Of a stretch of DNA of 64,000 nucleotides, positions 46,653 to 58,167 are shown in pieces (positions within the stretch are counted from its first letter, which is position 1; each line of letters opens with the position of its first letter). Origin of the DNA: Gonatopus flavifemur (taxonomy: Eukaryota; Arthropoda; Insecta; Hymenoptera; Dryinidae); contig JAFFJZ010000030.1 of NCBI GenBank assembly GCA_018340375.1, positions 806,001 through 870,000 of the forward strand. Reading direction: 5' to 3'. Under the pieces are notes generated by a model. It saw nothing but the letters and a program-made list of their open reading frames with translations. It had not been told where the DNA came from and made no database searches. The translations under genes were made by a program, and so were the position numbers.

Positions 46653-49600
46653 AATCCAAAGGATCATTACGAAAATCTCTAAAAAATAAACGTTCCAGAA
46701 AGGTGGAAAGAGATTTGAATTTACCAAAAGGCCCAGTTGATTCTACTGATTTTGAGAATGAAGATCCAATTACCAATTCAAGGAGTGCTGTAAGTATGAT
46801 CTCTTCAGCAACCTTTGTATTGCGAATAATAACTGATTTGGCATGCATGTAAGACATGATATTTTTGATTAGAAAGTACTCTGATGCCGTAATTTTCGTA
46901 TTTTCCAGTGATGGTATAAGTTTTGACCAATTTGCTCCATACATTTCCCCTTACTCTTCATAGAGACGATTTAATATAATTAAGATTTGTATCAACACCT
47001 TCAAAACTGCTACTCGAACCAAGCGATGAGCATTAATATTGATACTTTCTCCATGGACGCTTACGAAGTAGCTGACCAAGTGACCGCGGTCAGCTTCTCA
47101 ACCAATCAAACCGTTAGAAAACCTGACCGCGGTCACCTGGTCAGCTACTTCGTAAGCGTGCCATATTGAACATTATGTACAGGGTATTCCAAAAACACTT
47201 CGACCCTGTTGAGGGTAGATTCCTGAGACAAAACTAGACTTTTCCATTCAACATTTTTCGACCCTAAGGCTAGGTTTTGGGTTGTTAACAAAATAAGTTG
47301 ACCATTCAGGTGGCAAGTACATCAGCTACCCCAATACTTTCATAGTATACACGGAGAAAACGAATATGTTGGAAAGTGTCATTATTGATTAAGGATCAGT
47401 GCCAGTCTATGACATAAACTTTTCTCCTTAAATTCACCATGAAAACTACCATAATCAGATATAAACAGTAAGAAATAAAACTTTCATCCATAATATCAAC
47501 TTATTCCAAGTTGCAACCAAAATTAGCCCTGTTCCAAGTGAAATTAAGCACCAAGAACAAATTTCAACACAATGGAAAAGACTAAATCTCAGTCAAATTT
47601 CAAAGGGAGATGCAACAAAATTCAGTCGGACTTTTCAAAGTCTACTTCTACAAGAAATTAGGGTATTTCTCAAGCTATCTTCAGTTGAATAATTTCTTCC
47701 GTCACAAACTAGTACTGATTCTCAATAAATAATGGGACTTTTTGAAATAAATTCATTTATTTGGATTTACGTAGCATCTTTTTGATTCCTCGAAGTTAAC
47801 CCTGAAACTAAGCCTTGGATCAAAAAATGTTGAATGAAGACGTGGTTATTTTTGTTTCTGAAATCTGCCCTCAAAATGGTCACAGTTTTTTTAGACACCC
47901 TGTATATGTTCATTTCAATTCATAATTGATGAATTCAAGTTTATAATGTTACTAAAGAAGATACCAGTGATTCTCGCTGATGCAACCTGCTGCACGAGCG
48001 TATCGACTGTGCAAACATTTTCTCGACAAGAATACTGTGAATTGAATTCATGGAGAAGTATGCGATTTTCAGGAATCAATCCGTCAATCCTTTATCTATC
48101 GCGGCCCGAATTTCAAATTTCGAAGCAACATTTTTTTCTTAGTCGATAACAAACTTTTTCTTCCAAATAAAGAATGCGAGCGATATACTGCGATAGATGG
48201 AGGATTGAAGGATTGATTCCTGAAAATCTCATACTTCTCCATAAATTCAATTCACAGTATTTTTGCCGGAAAAATGTTCACTCAGTCAGTACGCTTGTGT
48301 GGTGAGTTGAAACAGTGGGGATCGCTGATATCCCTCTTAATACAGTGTGAAAAGGGATGAGACTGTGTTTTTCTCTTGAGGAGAATAATTAACAGTTCAT
48401 GATCTTTATTCGAGTATTGTCCTCAAATCTGAAATGTTTAAAATTATAGGAACGGAATTCAGAGAAGAACCGTGAAAAAACAAACGATGAATGGGATAGT
48501 TTTCTTATGAGCCGTGTGCCAGAAAAGAAATCCAGGGATGATGTTACGTTACCAGATCCTAAAAGAGATAGCAACAAGAGCTCAGAAGATATCACGCTCA
48601 TCTCACATTCTTTAAATTCAAATGATAATCCTGGCCAACGTGTGACAACATATAATAGTACAGATGGAGATTCTATCCTGAAGAATCTTGAAAAAAAATG
48701 GATGCCATCAATGAAAAAATGAATAAAATCAGTGAGTATTCTTTAATTACTATTGAAAATAAAATAGGAATATTTCATTGTTTCGTTTTAGAAGTCTTTG
48801 TTAATTCAAACAGATCATTTGTGCTATTTGGGTAAGACAGTTTCATTTAGTATCCTCATTTTGTACAGTCAAGTATTATATTTTCAATCTTTTTTAATTT
48901 AAAAAATCGTTGATTTTGTGTAAGGTGTTTTTTCCATGAACGAGTATGATAATATTTCGTATTACAATGATCAGATGACATTTTTGTCTCTTTGTCATAT
49001 TAATTCACTTAGTAGTTATGATATCAGCAAGATGGTGTCTCAAAAATGACGCTTAGTTTTGGAGATACGAGCATTTTTAGATTTTTTTTCAAAGGGATTG
49101 TGTGCTGGATATTTGGGGTTTGCACTATTCACTGAGTAGGAAAACGGCGGATCTGTGAGAGAAAGATCAAACTATTTTATCATGGATAGTTCCGGAGCTA
49201 TAGCGATTCAAATTTGCTGAATTCTGGCTGGAAGCTGAAAAATTCTAAATCGCTATAGCTTCGGAATTATCTACGATGAGATAGTTTGATTTTTTCCCAC
49301 AGATCAGCTGTTTTCCAACTGAGCGAATGGTGCGAAGCCCAAGTATCTAGCACACAATGCCTTCGAATGATTTGGATTTGAAAAATAAAATGTTAAAATG
49401 CTCATATCTCCAAAACTTAGCGTCGAAAAACTTTTTCCCAAACGGGAAATTACTGCATCTCGGCTGAAGAATGTACTTTTAAAATGCGGTTCACGAATTC
49501 GGGGACAACATGTATATATAACGGAGAAATTTCATGAATTCATGCAAATATTGTTCGAATGAACCTATATAATCAATGAAATTCAAAGAATGGCAAAAAT

Positions 49601-52600
49601 GACAATTTTTGAAACCGTTGCTTCCTTTTTATACACAGTTATTCCTAATTTTTTAGCATTAAGGGGCAACAAGTGGTACATTTTCCATTTTTTTTCAAAT
49701 TCATCAACTGATAAGAGACAGTACGCTACATTGGAAGAAGTCAGATTCCATATAGCACTATCTGAAAGAATTCGAAAAGATTCCTCAATAGTTTTTCTCA
49801 AGAGATGCCCAATAATACTATGGGCCTAATTCCCCATCATTTCGAACAAAAAAAACCTTCAAAGAAATTCTCTCTATATGCATTTCCCCCCCTTCAGCAG
49901 ATACGAGGGCATAGCCATCCCGCACAGCACATCCACCGATGTCCACGTCGCATCTCCGTGGAGGCGAGGTGGATAAAAGGGAGACGTGGATACAAGGTGG
50001 ATGAGCGGAGATGCGACGTAGAGGCGACGAAAAAATGTCCGCGATCGGTGGATGTGCTGTACGGGATGGTTAAGAAAATCAGTTGATTCTCGCCTAATGT
50101 CATTGAATTACAGTTGAACTTGGACAATGTTCTGACCAAATCTCACCGGTGTTTTTTCAATGAGATTTGGTTCGGAAGATGAATTCTTTCAATGTGAATC
50201 TCGTTGACTCTCGTTGAATCTCATCAAATCTCGGACAATTTCCTAGCCAAAGCTCATGACATTTCATTTGTCAGATTCGATGGATTCTCTCAATCAGGGA
50301 GGTGGCTTGACTGAGTTGCCAAAAATTACTCAGAACTGAATGCATAGAAAAGTTGGAAGATCTCGGAGATGAAAATTGAGAGGTGTACACATGTGCCCGC
50401 AGAGCGAGAATTTTGAACTCTCAACATAGTTCTTTTCATAGATTACTTGAATGACCTAATATCCTATTTTCTTTCAGTGAAGGAAAATCAGGGCCAAGGT
50501 AATCTTCTCCGAGTAATAAGGAATCAGGAAAGTGGAACCAAGGACACTTCAGATGGATTATCAGTGCAAAATGATGAAGTATGTACAGTGAATGAGTTAC
50601 TTTTACAAAACACTATTTTCCAATTGAATCATTACAATTATTCCATACAGCAGCCATTTTATATAATTTTTCTGACCTTATCCAGTTTGTCAACGTATCT
50701 AAATTATAATGTCACGTGAAAATTACATACAATGCACGATATGAGAAGGATAGGTGCGTCATCTTCTCTGTTGTCGTAGTTCCAATTTTGTCACCAGTTG
50801 GCGAAAATGTCGTTAAGGCCAGATAAATTTTTATGTTCAAATCAACTCTAAATGAAAAATAACTTCCCTCTGTTGATGTTTTGTCTTAAAATATAATTGT
50901 AATTTTTTTCTCCATCACTTTGAACTAGTGCTTCCAACATCTGAATTCGCCGCTTTTTTCGGCCTCAACTACTTGAAGTCCATAGTGAAAAGATCAAGAA
51001 CTACGACAGAAAATTTCACAACATGTTGTGAAATGTCTTTTATGTAACCTGCTCGTTACATGGAATTAACTGATAACGTATAATGTAACACTCGTTTTTA
51101 CTCATGGAAAGTAGCTACAACGCCACTATAGCATAATATTCTTCGTGTTGGTTACCCAGCAAAAAATCTTGAATTGAAAAGAATAGAAAAGAATTGAGAT
51201 TGAAGAATCTGAATTCAAATTTTGGAGTCATAGAATTCATTTTGAAGAAATTCTATTCTTCTCTATTTTAACCTATCCCAAGTGAAATCTGATTCCAAAT
51301 CTGCTATTCAATTTGAATTTTCCTAATGTCAAATTCAGAATACAACTCCTATGTTGTGAATGAATGTTGTTGCCGACATTGATATCGCGATTTTCAATTC
51401 TAGGACAAGACTTCAAAGAAGAATAGCAACTGAATTCCAGACACAGAATTAAAATCCAAATATTTCTATTTATTTCTATTCTTTTGGTACAAACTTCGAA
51501 TTGAAAAGAATTGAAAATAGGATTTTCCTATTCTTTCCCAATTCTTTTCCATTCCAGATTTTTTGCTGGGTACACAAAGATAGTTGGTTTGTATTTTCTT
51601 ACATGGCCGTTGCAAGCAATTGTTATGATTTGTTTATTTTGAAAAATATGCATCGTAGACACTTTTTGACCTTAGATTCGAAGTTACACGCATATGTTAA
51701 GAGGATAACAGCGCTTGCCTTGGGCTTTTGTTTCCATTGTATAGGTTCCTCTTTTTCTAACCAATGTTCTCTGATGGTAACGCCGCTCTTTTCTTCAGTT
51801 ACATTGTCCTTATGATACCGTAATGAACTGTGGGTGCCTCCGATATTGTGGTAACCAACAGTCAGTCCTTTGTGACCTGTATGATGATTGGTGGATAAAT
51901 TTTTCTCCCACCAATATTACCCTGGTTAAAAGAATCAATTGCTTCTGACAAATGAAATTGAACGAGATTTGGTCAGTAAATTGTCCAAGTGCAACTGTAA
52001 TTTAGTGAGATTTGGCGAGAACCAATGGTTTTTTTAACCAATCGTACAGGTTACAAAAGACTAACTATTGGTTATCACGATATCTTGAGCACCCTGTGTT
52101 GGGTGGGGTATTTGTTCATGGCTCTGACTGTTAGTTGAATTGACCGATTGCCAATCTTGTCATCTGATGTTGGACATTTTTCACAAATACATTCAGTATT
52201 TCGATATTTAGGATATTAGGCTTTATACATGATGATTATCTCTTGATAATCAGCAACATATACATACAGGGTGGGGCATTTAAAGTGTTGCGGGCGTTTT
52301 TTCCAAAAATAAAATGAGATACGAGAAAATTTTTCGGACAAAAATTGTAGGGTATCGAGGGGGACATCCGATGGTGGCCTTGGCTTTGACCTCAAATCTC
52401 ATCTTCAAGGGCATTCTGAGGTCAACTCTTGTTTTTTAAATAGCATCTCATATTTTTTACTGCAGATTTGGATTCTAGGTCAAAAACCAAGAAACTTTTG
52501 TCTGAACCATTCTCCTGAAATCCGCAAAGATGGCGCTCTAATCGATATTGTTCCATACTGAATCTGACATTAGAATAACTCGAAAACGAAGGGTCTTGGA

Positions 52601-55023
52601 GGAGAATGTTTCGGACAAAAGTTGTCTGATTCCAAGGGGGACCCCTTGAACTGAAACGGAGGTGATGGGGTATAACAGACAAAACACAACACATTTCAAT
52701 CGTCTACATCACTTGGATAATTTTAATGCAGTAGATGCTCAAAATGATGGCCTTCGACTTCAATACACATTTCAAAACGTTTTACAAAAGATTGCTGAAC
52801 TCGTGCTAAAATATCTTCATTGATGCTCGCGCATGCATTGATGATTCGTTGACGCATATTCTCAGGTGTAGTCGGTGCTTGTTGATAAACTGTATCTTTT
52901 ATGTATCCCCATAAAAAAAATCTGGAGAAGTAAGATCCGGAGAACGGGCAGGCCAATGAACTGGTCCACGACGTCCTATCCATCGTCCAGGATAATCTCT
53001 GTCCAATATTTCTCGAGCTGTGACTGCATAATGGGATGGACAACCATCGTGTTGATACCACATATTCAATCGTTCCTGAATAGGTATGTCTTCGAGTAAT
53101 GTTGGAAGTACTTGATCTAAGAAATGTCTGTACTTCTCTCCATTTAGCGTATCTGCAATGAAGTACGGTCCAATTACTCGAGATCGAAAAATACCACACC
53201 AAACATTCACAGCCCATTGTCTTTGATGCTCTACTTGACGTAACCATCTTGGATTTTCTGTCGCCCAGTAATGCATATTATGTCGATTTACTTGACCATG
53301 ATTGGTGAACGTCGACTCATCAGAAAATAATATGTTGATGAAGTTGTTATTGTGCATTTGCGCTAGACCCCATCGACAAAACTGTACACGATTTTCGAAA
53401 TCATCACCGTAAAGGTCTTGATGCAAACAAATGTGATACGGATGGAATTTGTGACGTTTCAGTATTCGAAGAACACTTCTTCGAAAAATTCCCGAATGGA
53501 GTTCAATTTCACGAGAGCTCACGTGTGGATTATTGGCTACTGCAGCTAGTACATTAACTTCCGCATTTTCTCCGCTAACAGTTCTCATTCGATGTCGTTT
53601 TTCCCTTGTAACACTTCTCGTTTCTGAGAATAATTTTGTAATGCGTTGAAAATACCTAATGGATGGCGTTGTTCTTTCAGGAAATCGTTCTGCATACAAG
53701 TCATATGCTTGTCTGGGGTTCTTATGCACTTCACCGTGAATGTAGTTCATATCGATCTTTTCAGAAACCGTGTATCGGATATCCATGATTTCCAATTTAT
53801 CATAAACCAAGTAATAATCAAATGTAACTGACAAACTGACTTTCAAAATCGTGAATTTTCACTGAACCCCGTCGTTTGTTCACATCGCGTGAGCTCCGAA
53901 TGGTGGTAATGTAGACGATTGAAATGTGTTGTGTATTGACAACTTTTGTACGAAAAATTCTTTTGCAAGACCCTTCGTTTTCGAGTTATTCGAATGTCAG
54001 ATTCAGTATGGAACAATATCGATTAGAGCGCCATCTTTGCGGATTTCAGGAAAATGGTTCAGACAAAAGTTTCTTGGTTTTTGACCTAGAATCCAAATCT
54101 GCAGTAAAAAATATGAGATGCTATTTGAAAAACAAGAGTTGATCTCAGAATGCCCTTGAAGATGAGATTTGAGGTCAAAGCCAAGGCCACCATCGGATGT
54201 CCCCCTCGGTACCCTACAACTTTTGTCCGAAAAATTTTCTCGTATCTCACTTTATTTTTGGAAAAAACGCCCGCGACACTTTAAAGGCCCCACCCTGTAT
54301 ATACATGCAATACATGTTACGAAATGTTAGGTGGGGCTTGGGCATGAATTTGAATGTCATATCAGCGCTCGGCAAACAATGATTCGGACCGAATCGATCA
54401 ACGAATGGTACAAGGCACTGTTGGTGGGAGTATTTGGAAAAGAAGCGAAAATGTATAGGTGTTCACCTAGAACCCCAGGCCTCCGAAAATTTCCATCATT
54501 ATTTTTAGAAGTTGCCACAGGTATTATCCAGCATGCATATAGAACATGGTATAACAGTCACTATATTATTCAAAGTATCGTTTGATTCAATTATTTGCTT
54601 TCAGCTCATTTCGAAGTATTCTTGAAAAGAGAAGGGTACAGTGATTTAGCAAGACAACATGCTATTAAACGTTTACCAGCTCGATTATCTGATAAGGCCT
54701 TCGATATGTGTGGTCATAGAGGAAAACAATTTCCTAAAACGCAAAACTCTATTACCAAAAACAATCATGAGAACTCGATCAATGAAAGGTAATATAGGCT
54801 GATAATGAATATTTTAGTGCGAAAAAAATACTTATTTCAAATAATTTGTGTGCTTTTAATATTTTTCAATGGTGATCTGTTTATTCTGCTTGGAATCAGA
54901 ATTTCCGTTACTCAATTGTTCTTTTACAGACTGATAAATCCAACTACGGGAGAGATCGAAACAGACCTTGAGCATGAATCTTGTTTAGATCCGTTTACAG
55001 GTGAAATTACATTGAAAATGTGA
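46653..55023 (+). CDS. Spliced gene with coiled-coil and BEN-like C-terminus
   Basis: Six predicted exons: 46653-46789 (acceptor TTACAG, donor GTAAGT), 48450-48731 (TATAG; GTGAGT), 50478-50578 (TTTCAG; GTATGT), 54331-54520 (TTAG; GTATTA), 54605-54788 (TTTCAG; GTAATA) and 54930-55023 (TTACAG; TGA stop). Codon phase agrees at every junction if one base in the A8 run near 48690 is discounted; there the in-frame reading meets a stop, while the shifted reading gives MDAINEKMNKI, a coiled-coil. The protein is basic and Ser-rich first. It ends with a region (VGLG..., EWYKALLVGVFGKEA, LFLEVATAHFEVFL) whose pattern resembles BEN DNA-binding domains. The first exon is missing from the model. Introns hold MITEs and a transposon. 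Confidence 0.55.
47052..47164. repeat. Palindromic MITE in intron
   Basis: CGCTTACGAAGTAGCTGACC at 47059 is exactly inverted at 47139-47158. GACCGCGGTCA sits inside each arm. Confidence 0.88.
47180..47902. repeat. TA-flanked non-autonomous DNA transposon
   Basis: CAGGGTATTCCAAAAACACT at the left and the complement of ACACCCTG at the right are flanked by TA. Inverted similarity runs inward for about 120 bp (CATTCAACATTTTT, AAGGCT.AGTTT). No transposase frame is seen in the 723 bp. Confidence 0.82.
47950..48340. repeat. Palindromic MITE, family also at 33021
   Basis: Arms pair through ATTGAATTCATGGAGAAGTA and TTTTCAGGAATCAATCC. The centre has TTCAAATTTCGAAGC, as in the 33021-33241 copy, and both have a TTAAG..GATACCAG-like outer end. 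Confidence 0.82.
49039..49430. repeat. Palindromic element of about 390 bp in intron
   Basis: The arms pair around 49220 (CTATAGCGATTCAAATT against the complement of AAATCGCTATAG) out to ATGACGCTTAGTTTTGGAGA. Its layout, with CTATAGC/CTATAAC at the centre and GGAGATA in the arms, recalls the element at 23907-24480. Confidence 0.78.
49912..50072. repeat. GC-richer palindromic MITE
   Basis: TAGCCATCCCG...CGGGATGGTTA ends. CACATCCACCGAT and CGTCGCATCTCCG pair inside. Confidence 0.85.
51155..51570. repeat. TA-flanked palindromic MITE in intron
   Basis: CCCAGCAAAAAATCT is inverted at the right (AGATTTTTTGCTGGG), with TA at 51153-51154 and 51571-51572. The interior is full of GAATTGAAAAGAAT strings and their inverse. 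Confidence 0.88.
51910..52060. repeat. Copy of the CCCTGGTTAAAA repeat family
   Basis: It starts CCCTGGTTAAAAGAATC, carries GAGATTTGGTCAG..ATTGTCCAAG, and ends with GGTTTTTTTAACCA. The same strings are at 61451-61657 and partly at 50095-50175. Confidence 0.65.
52267..54297 (-). mobile_element. IS630/Tc1/mariner-superfamily transposon with long inverted ends
   Basis: CAGGGTGGGGC ends are flanked by TA (52265-52266, 54298-54299). Inverted similarity extends about 370 bp inward on each side, far longer than in ordinary Tc1 elements. One transposase frame lies on the minus strand. It sits in the predicted intron between 50578 and 54331. Confidence 0.9.
52723..53786 (-). pseudogene. DDE/D transposase with one frameshift
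   Basis: ATG at 53786 (MDIRYTVSEK) is a better start than the upstream one at 53846 because homology begins there. The N-terminal half has a helix-turn-helix pattern (NPRQAYDLYAERFPERTTPS, then VSSREI). The core has FSDESTF, YQHDGCPSHY and RSPDLTSPDFF, giving three acids. The rest of the motif (FLWGYIKD) is in another frame because of the A8 run at 52912-52919. The end (TPENMRQRI..AC, FEMCIEVEGHHFEHLL) is complete, with TAA at 52723-52725. One base, possibly a sequencing slip, separates it from an open frame. Confidence 0.88.
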
Positions 55024-55492
55024 TTCATCACCCTTACAATTGAGCTGTTCATATGGCTAATTGCGGGAGAAGTGTTGATCATCTATATTGGAAAACAGAA
55101 CAACCCAAAGAACAATTTACTAAGAGATTTCTAAGATGTGCCTCAGCGATATGTCACTCTCGTAATTTGTGATCTTAAAGATATCTTCCAGATCAATCAA
55201 ATAAGATTCAAGGTCAAAACTGTTGTGAGAAATTTGAAAGGAATATTTTTTGTTTGAAATGTCTAGAAAAATTTTGCGGTTCGGAAAATCATTCCATACT
55301 CTTATTTAATTGATCGAAAATGAAATTCTCAAATAATTGAACACTGCTAGGCATACTATGCAGGTATCATCGGGAACACCTACCGATAACGATGGGATTC
55401 AAACACGTGAAATCGTATTTTCAATTGAAATATAGATCGTTGGATAGATTGTTGATGAAATAATAGCTGTGTTCGTTTTGACGTGTTCTAAG
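55024..55492. other. Downstream stretch without a gene
   Basis: The stop at 55023 is followed by AT-rich DNA. No clear AATAAA is seen close to it and no coding pattern is present. Confidence 0.4.
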
Positions 55493-55658
55493 CAGTGATG
55501 CCAGCATTTGGCCGACCGAATCGATTTTTCCCCTCCATCACGCTGTATACAATCAAATTTCTTTTGTCGGAGGTTCGATTGTGTGTGTGACATTCCTATA
55601 CAGACAGATGTGATGGAGAGGGAAAATCGACTCGGTCGACCAAATGCTGGCAACACTG
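55493..55658. repeat. hAT-type MITE
   Basis: CAGTGATGCCAGCATTTGG / CCAAATGCTGGCAACACTG ends. The flanks are GTTCTAAG and GTTCTCAG, an 8-bp duplication with one change. The CAGTG.TGCCA ends resemble those of the hAT element at 31867, which could have mobilised it. Confidence 0.85.
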
Positions 55659-56017
55659 GTTCTCAGTTGCCCCAACCTGCACCAAATCAATCAATTAATT
55701 CGTATAACTGGCAGAGCAAATCAAAAATATTTGGAGCAGCTCGGGGCAACTCAGAACACGTTAGAACGAACGGTTAATGTGTCTTTAATTGTAAGTTTGA
55801 ATCTTTAGATTTTATATTCTACTGTAACTGTGATGATTGTTTCGTAGTTGATTCATCAAAATGTAGACGTCATATCAATTCATAAGAAAAATGTCTTCCA
55901 CGTTTTAATTAGTAAATTGTCTAACTCCATTTTTCCGGAATGTTTTGTGTGTTTTTTGTTGAGAGGAACATGTAATATTTACAAAAACGTAAATTTCTGT
56001 AAACTTTACAAAAATGG

Positions 56018-56267
56018 AGTGGGACGATTCACCAATTGAAACGTCGTCTTACTATGAGACATTATGGATTTTGCAATAGGATATTCAGAGGTAAACCACG
56101 AAGTCCCATGAATTTCCCCTTATGATTCATCAGGAATGCGTGAAAACATATATTCATAAGTGTTCATGATAAATTCATAGGACTTCATGGTCTCCTTGAG
56201 AATATCCTGTTGCAAAATCCATAATGTTTCATAGTGAGACCATTTTCTCATAAATTCCTATCCCACT
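56018..56267. repeat. Palindromic MITE
   Basis: CTATGAGACATTATGGATTT at 56051 pairs with AAATCCATAATGTTTCATAG near 56214. The outermost AGTGGGA pairs as well. Confidence 0.82.
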
Positions 56268-57952
56268 TTAACCCAGATATATTTCACGAGTTGTACAAAC
56301 ATATATTCTATGAAAGGGATGAGGGATGTGTGGACAGAATTAGAATTGAATGAAATGTCGTTCTGGTCTGTGTTGAGGTATAGAACAAAACATATCACAA
56401 GACTGATGTTATTATCTAGAAACGTGATTTAAACGGTATTGTAGTCATTCATTAAGCCTGAAGACTGAAATTTACTGCGTGATCATTCTCATTTTTTATA
56501 AGATTGTTTATAATTACTATGAAAGAAAAATAAGTATAGAATCAATTCCACAAATGAACATGGGGAATTTGAAAATCTTGTTCACAAGTGTAATTCCGCG
56601 GATTTTAATTTTTAGTTGGTGATTATTTATTATTAGGAGAAAACTTAGTTTATAAACAGTGACATTCTGCCATAATTAGTACTTACAGCGGTCGAATTCA
56701 AATAATCCAAATTGTAATTTAATTTAAAATGTTATTTTTATTGGTAAAGATTATTACAACAGTTTTATTTTCAGTGCTCTTAGTGCTCGTATTTTAGAGA
56801 TTCATTCTCCTGTTAAGATGGAAAGATGTAAAAATCTATGGATATTTAAATGATTTATATCGCTCGTGAAAAAGAATTTAATGTATGTGATCATATATGT
56901 AAATATACAATATATCTGATGGATTGAAAACATTTATAAACTACATTATAAGTCTCGCTTTCCTGATAGGATTTATTTATTCTTCTGTTGCGTTTATGGT
57001 CATGCATGTAGAATCACGTAGAAGAGTTCTTGAACATATTTCACGACTCATATTCTATTGCAAAAGGAGTGTCATAAGACATGAGAGATCTCTCGGGACT
57101 GTTTCAAATATTTTCTAGCATATTATTGTGCTGGGTATTGTGAAATGCAACTGGACTCCAATAGAAATCGCAGTCTGTTCCTGGTCTTCTAATGGTACAA
57201 TCCCAGGTAGAAATATTCTATTAAATCCCATCACGAATGGTGAAATTTCTGATTCAATATCATTGAATTTAATTGAATCCCATTCATTTTCCTCATTAGT
57301 CAATGAGGTTTTATAGAATATTTGCAACAGGGATAGCACTGGAATACAACCCATACTTTTTTATATATGATTTAATGATTTTCATATCATTTGATACAAT
57401 TTGATCTCATTCAAACAATACGGTCGGTAATCAGAGATGCCTTGTGATATTATTACGCTTGATCATGAACTATTTTTTTTTTATTGTTCATCAAATTTTA
57501 ACTTCGAATTCATATTCTCATGACATATTTTCTAACCTCCACGTATTTTTGAGGTTATGTGGGTGACGCTCACATTTCACAACATCATATTGATACTAAG
57601 CGTGAGTAAAATCAATTCGTTGGTTTAGCTCGAATCGTTTAAGTGTGGGTAGGTAGGAATTAGGTTAAGTTAGGAGATAAGTTCTGATAGTGCGTGGGGT
57701 CGATTCCCTGAATCAATCGAATGAATTTTCTGCGCGTCTCCTACATTCCCACATGTGGTATAAAGAAAATCTCAAGGATTCCGAAACTGTCCGGAAAAAA
57801 ATTTTTTTTCTTCTACCCAACTATATTTCATCAAAAAGAATGAATATTTATTGATAGTTCGATGGTTGCAGAATGTCAAATTAGTATCTATTCATTGAAG
57901 GCGAACCATTTTGTTCTGTAAATCAAAAACCTCTCAGGTTTCCGTAAGCTCT
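56268..57952. other. Stretch without a recognised gene
   Basis: AT-rich DNA. Small frames, for example at 56924-57118 and 57115-57354, show no family pattern. A weak inverted pair around 57130-57350 may be an old MITE. Confidence 0.35.
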
Positions 57953-58160
57953 TATGTACGTTCCGTACTTTCTGTTGTACGTTTCATTCGAATTATGTTT
58001 ACTCTTTTGTAACCGTAAATTCTGTGCCTTTCCTTTGTTTCAATTTTCTCCCTGCGTACTCTTCATATACGTTCCATTAATTGTTTACGTACTTTCCTTT
58101 CCGTTTTTGTGTACTTTCCAATGTACGTTTCTTCCACGCTCCTATTGCGCTTTCATTTTC
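57953..58160. repeat. Pyrimidine-rich patch with TACGTTTC/TACTTTCC units
   Basis: GTACGTTCC, GTACTTTCT, GTACGTTTC, GTACTCTTC, ATACGTTCC, GTACTTTCC and GTACTTTCC recur at irregular spacing directly inside the right long inverted repeat. Confidence 0.6.
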
Positions 58161-58167
58161 ACCAGGG

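Noticed and set aside
46303..46944. 213-codon minus-strand frame as a gene
   Set aside because: It lies antisense to the exon at 46653-46789, which has good splice sites and a matching phase. The frame shows no family pattern.
50447..50719. 90-codon frame as a stand-alone gene
   Set aside because: Only 50478-50578 behaves like coding DNA, with splice sites at both ends. The rest runs into intron sequence.
55508..55777. 89-codon frame
   Set aside because: Mostly inside a palindromic hAT-type MITE with a target duplication.
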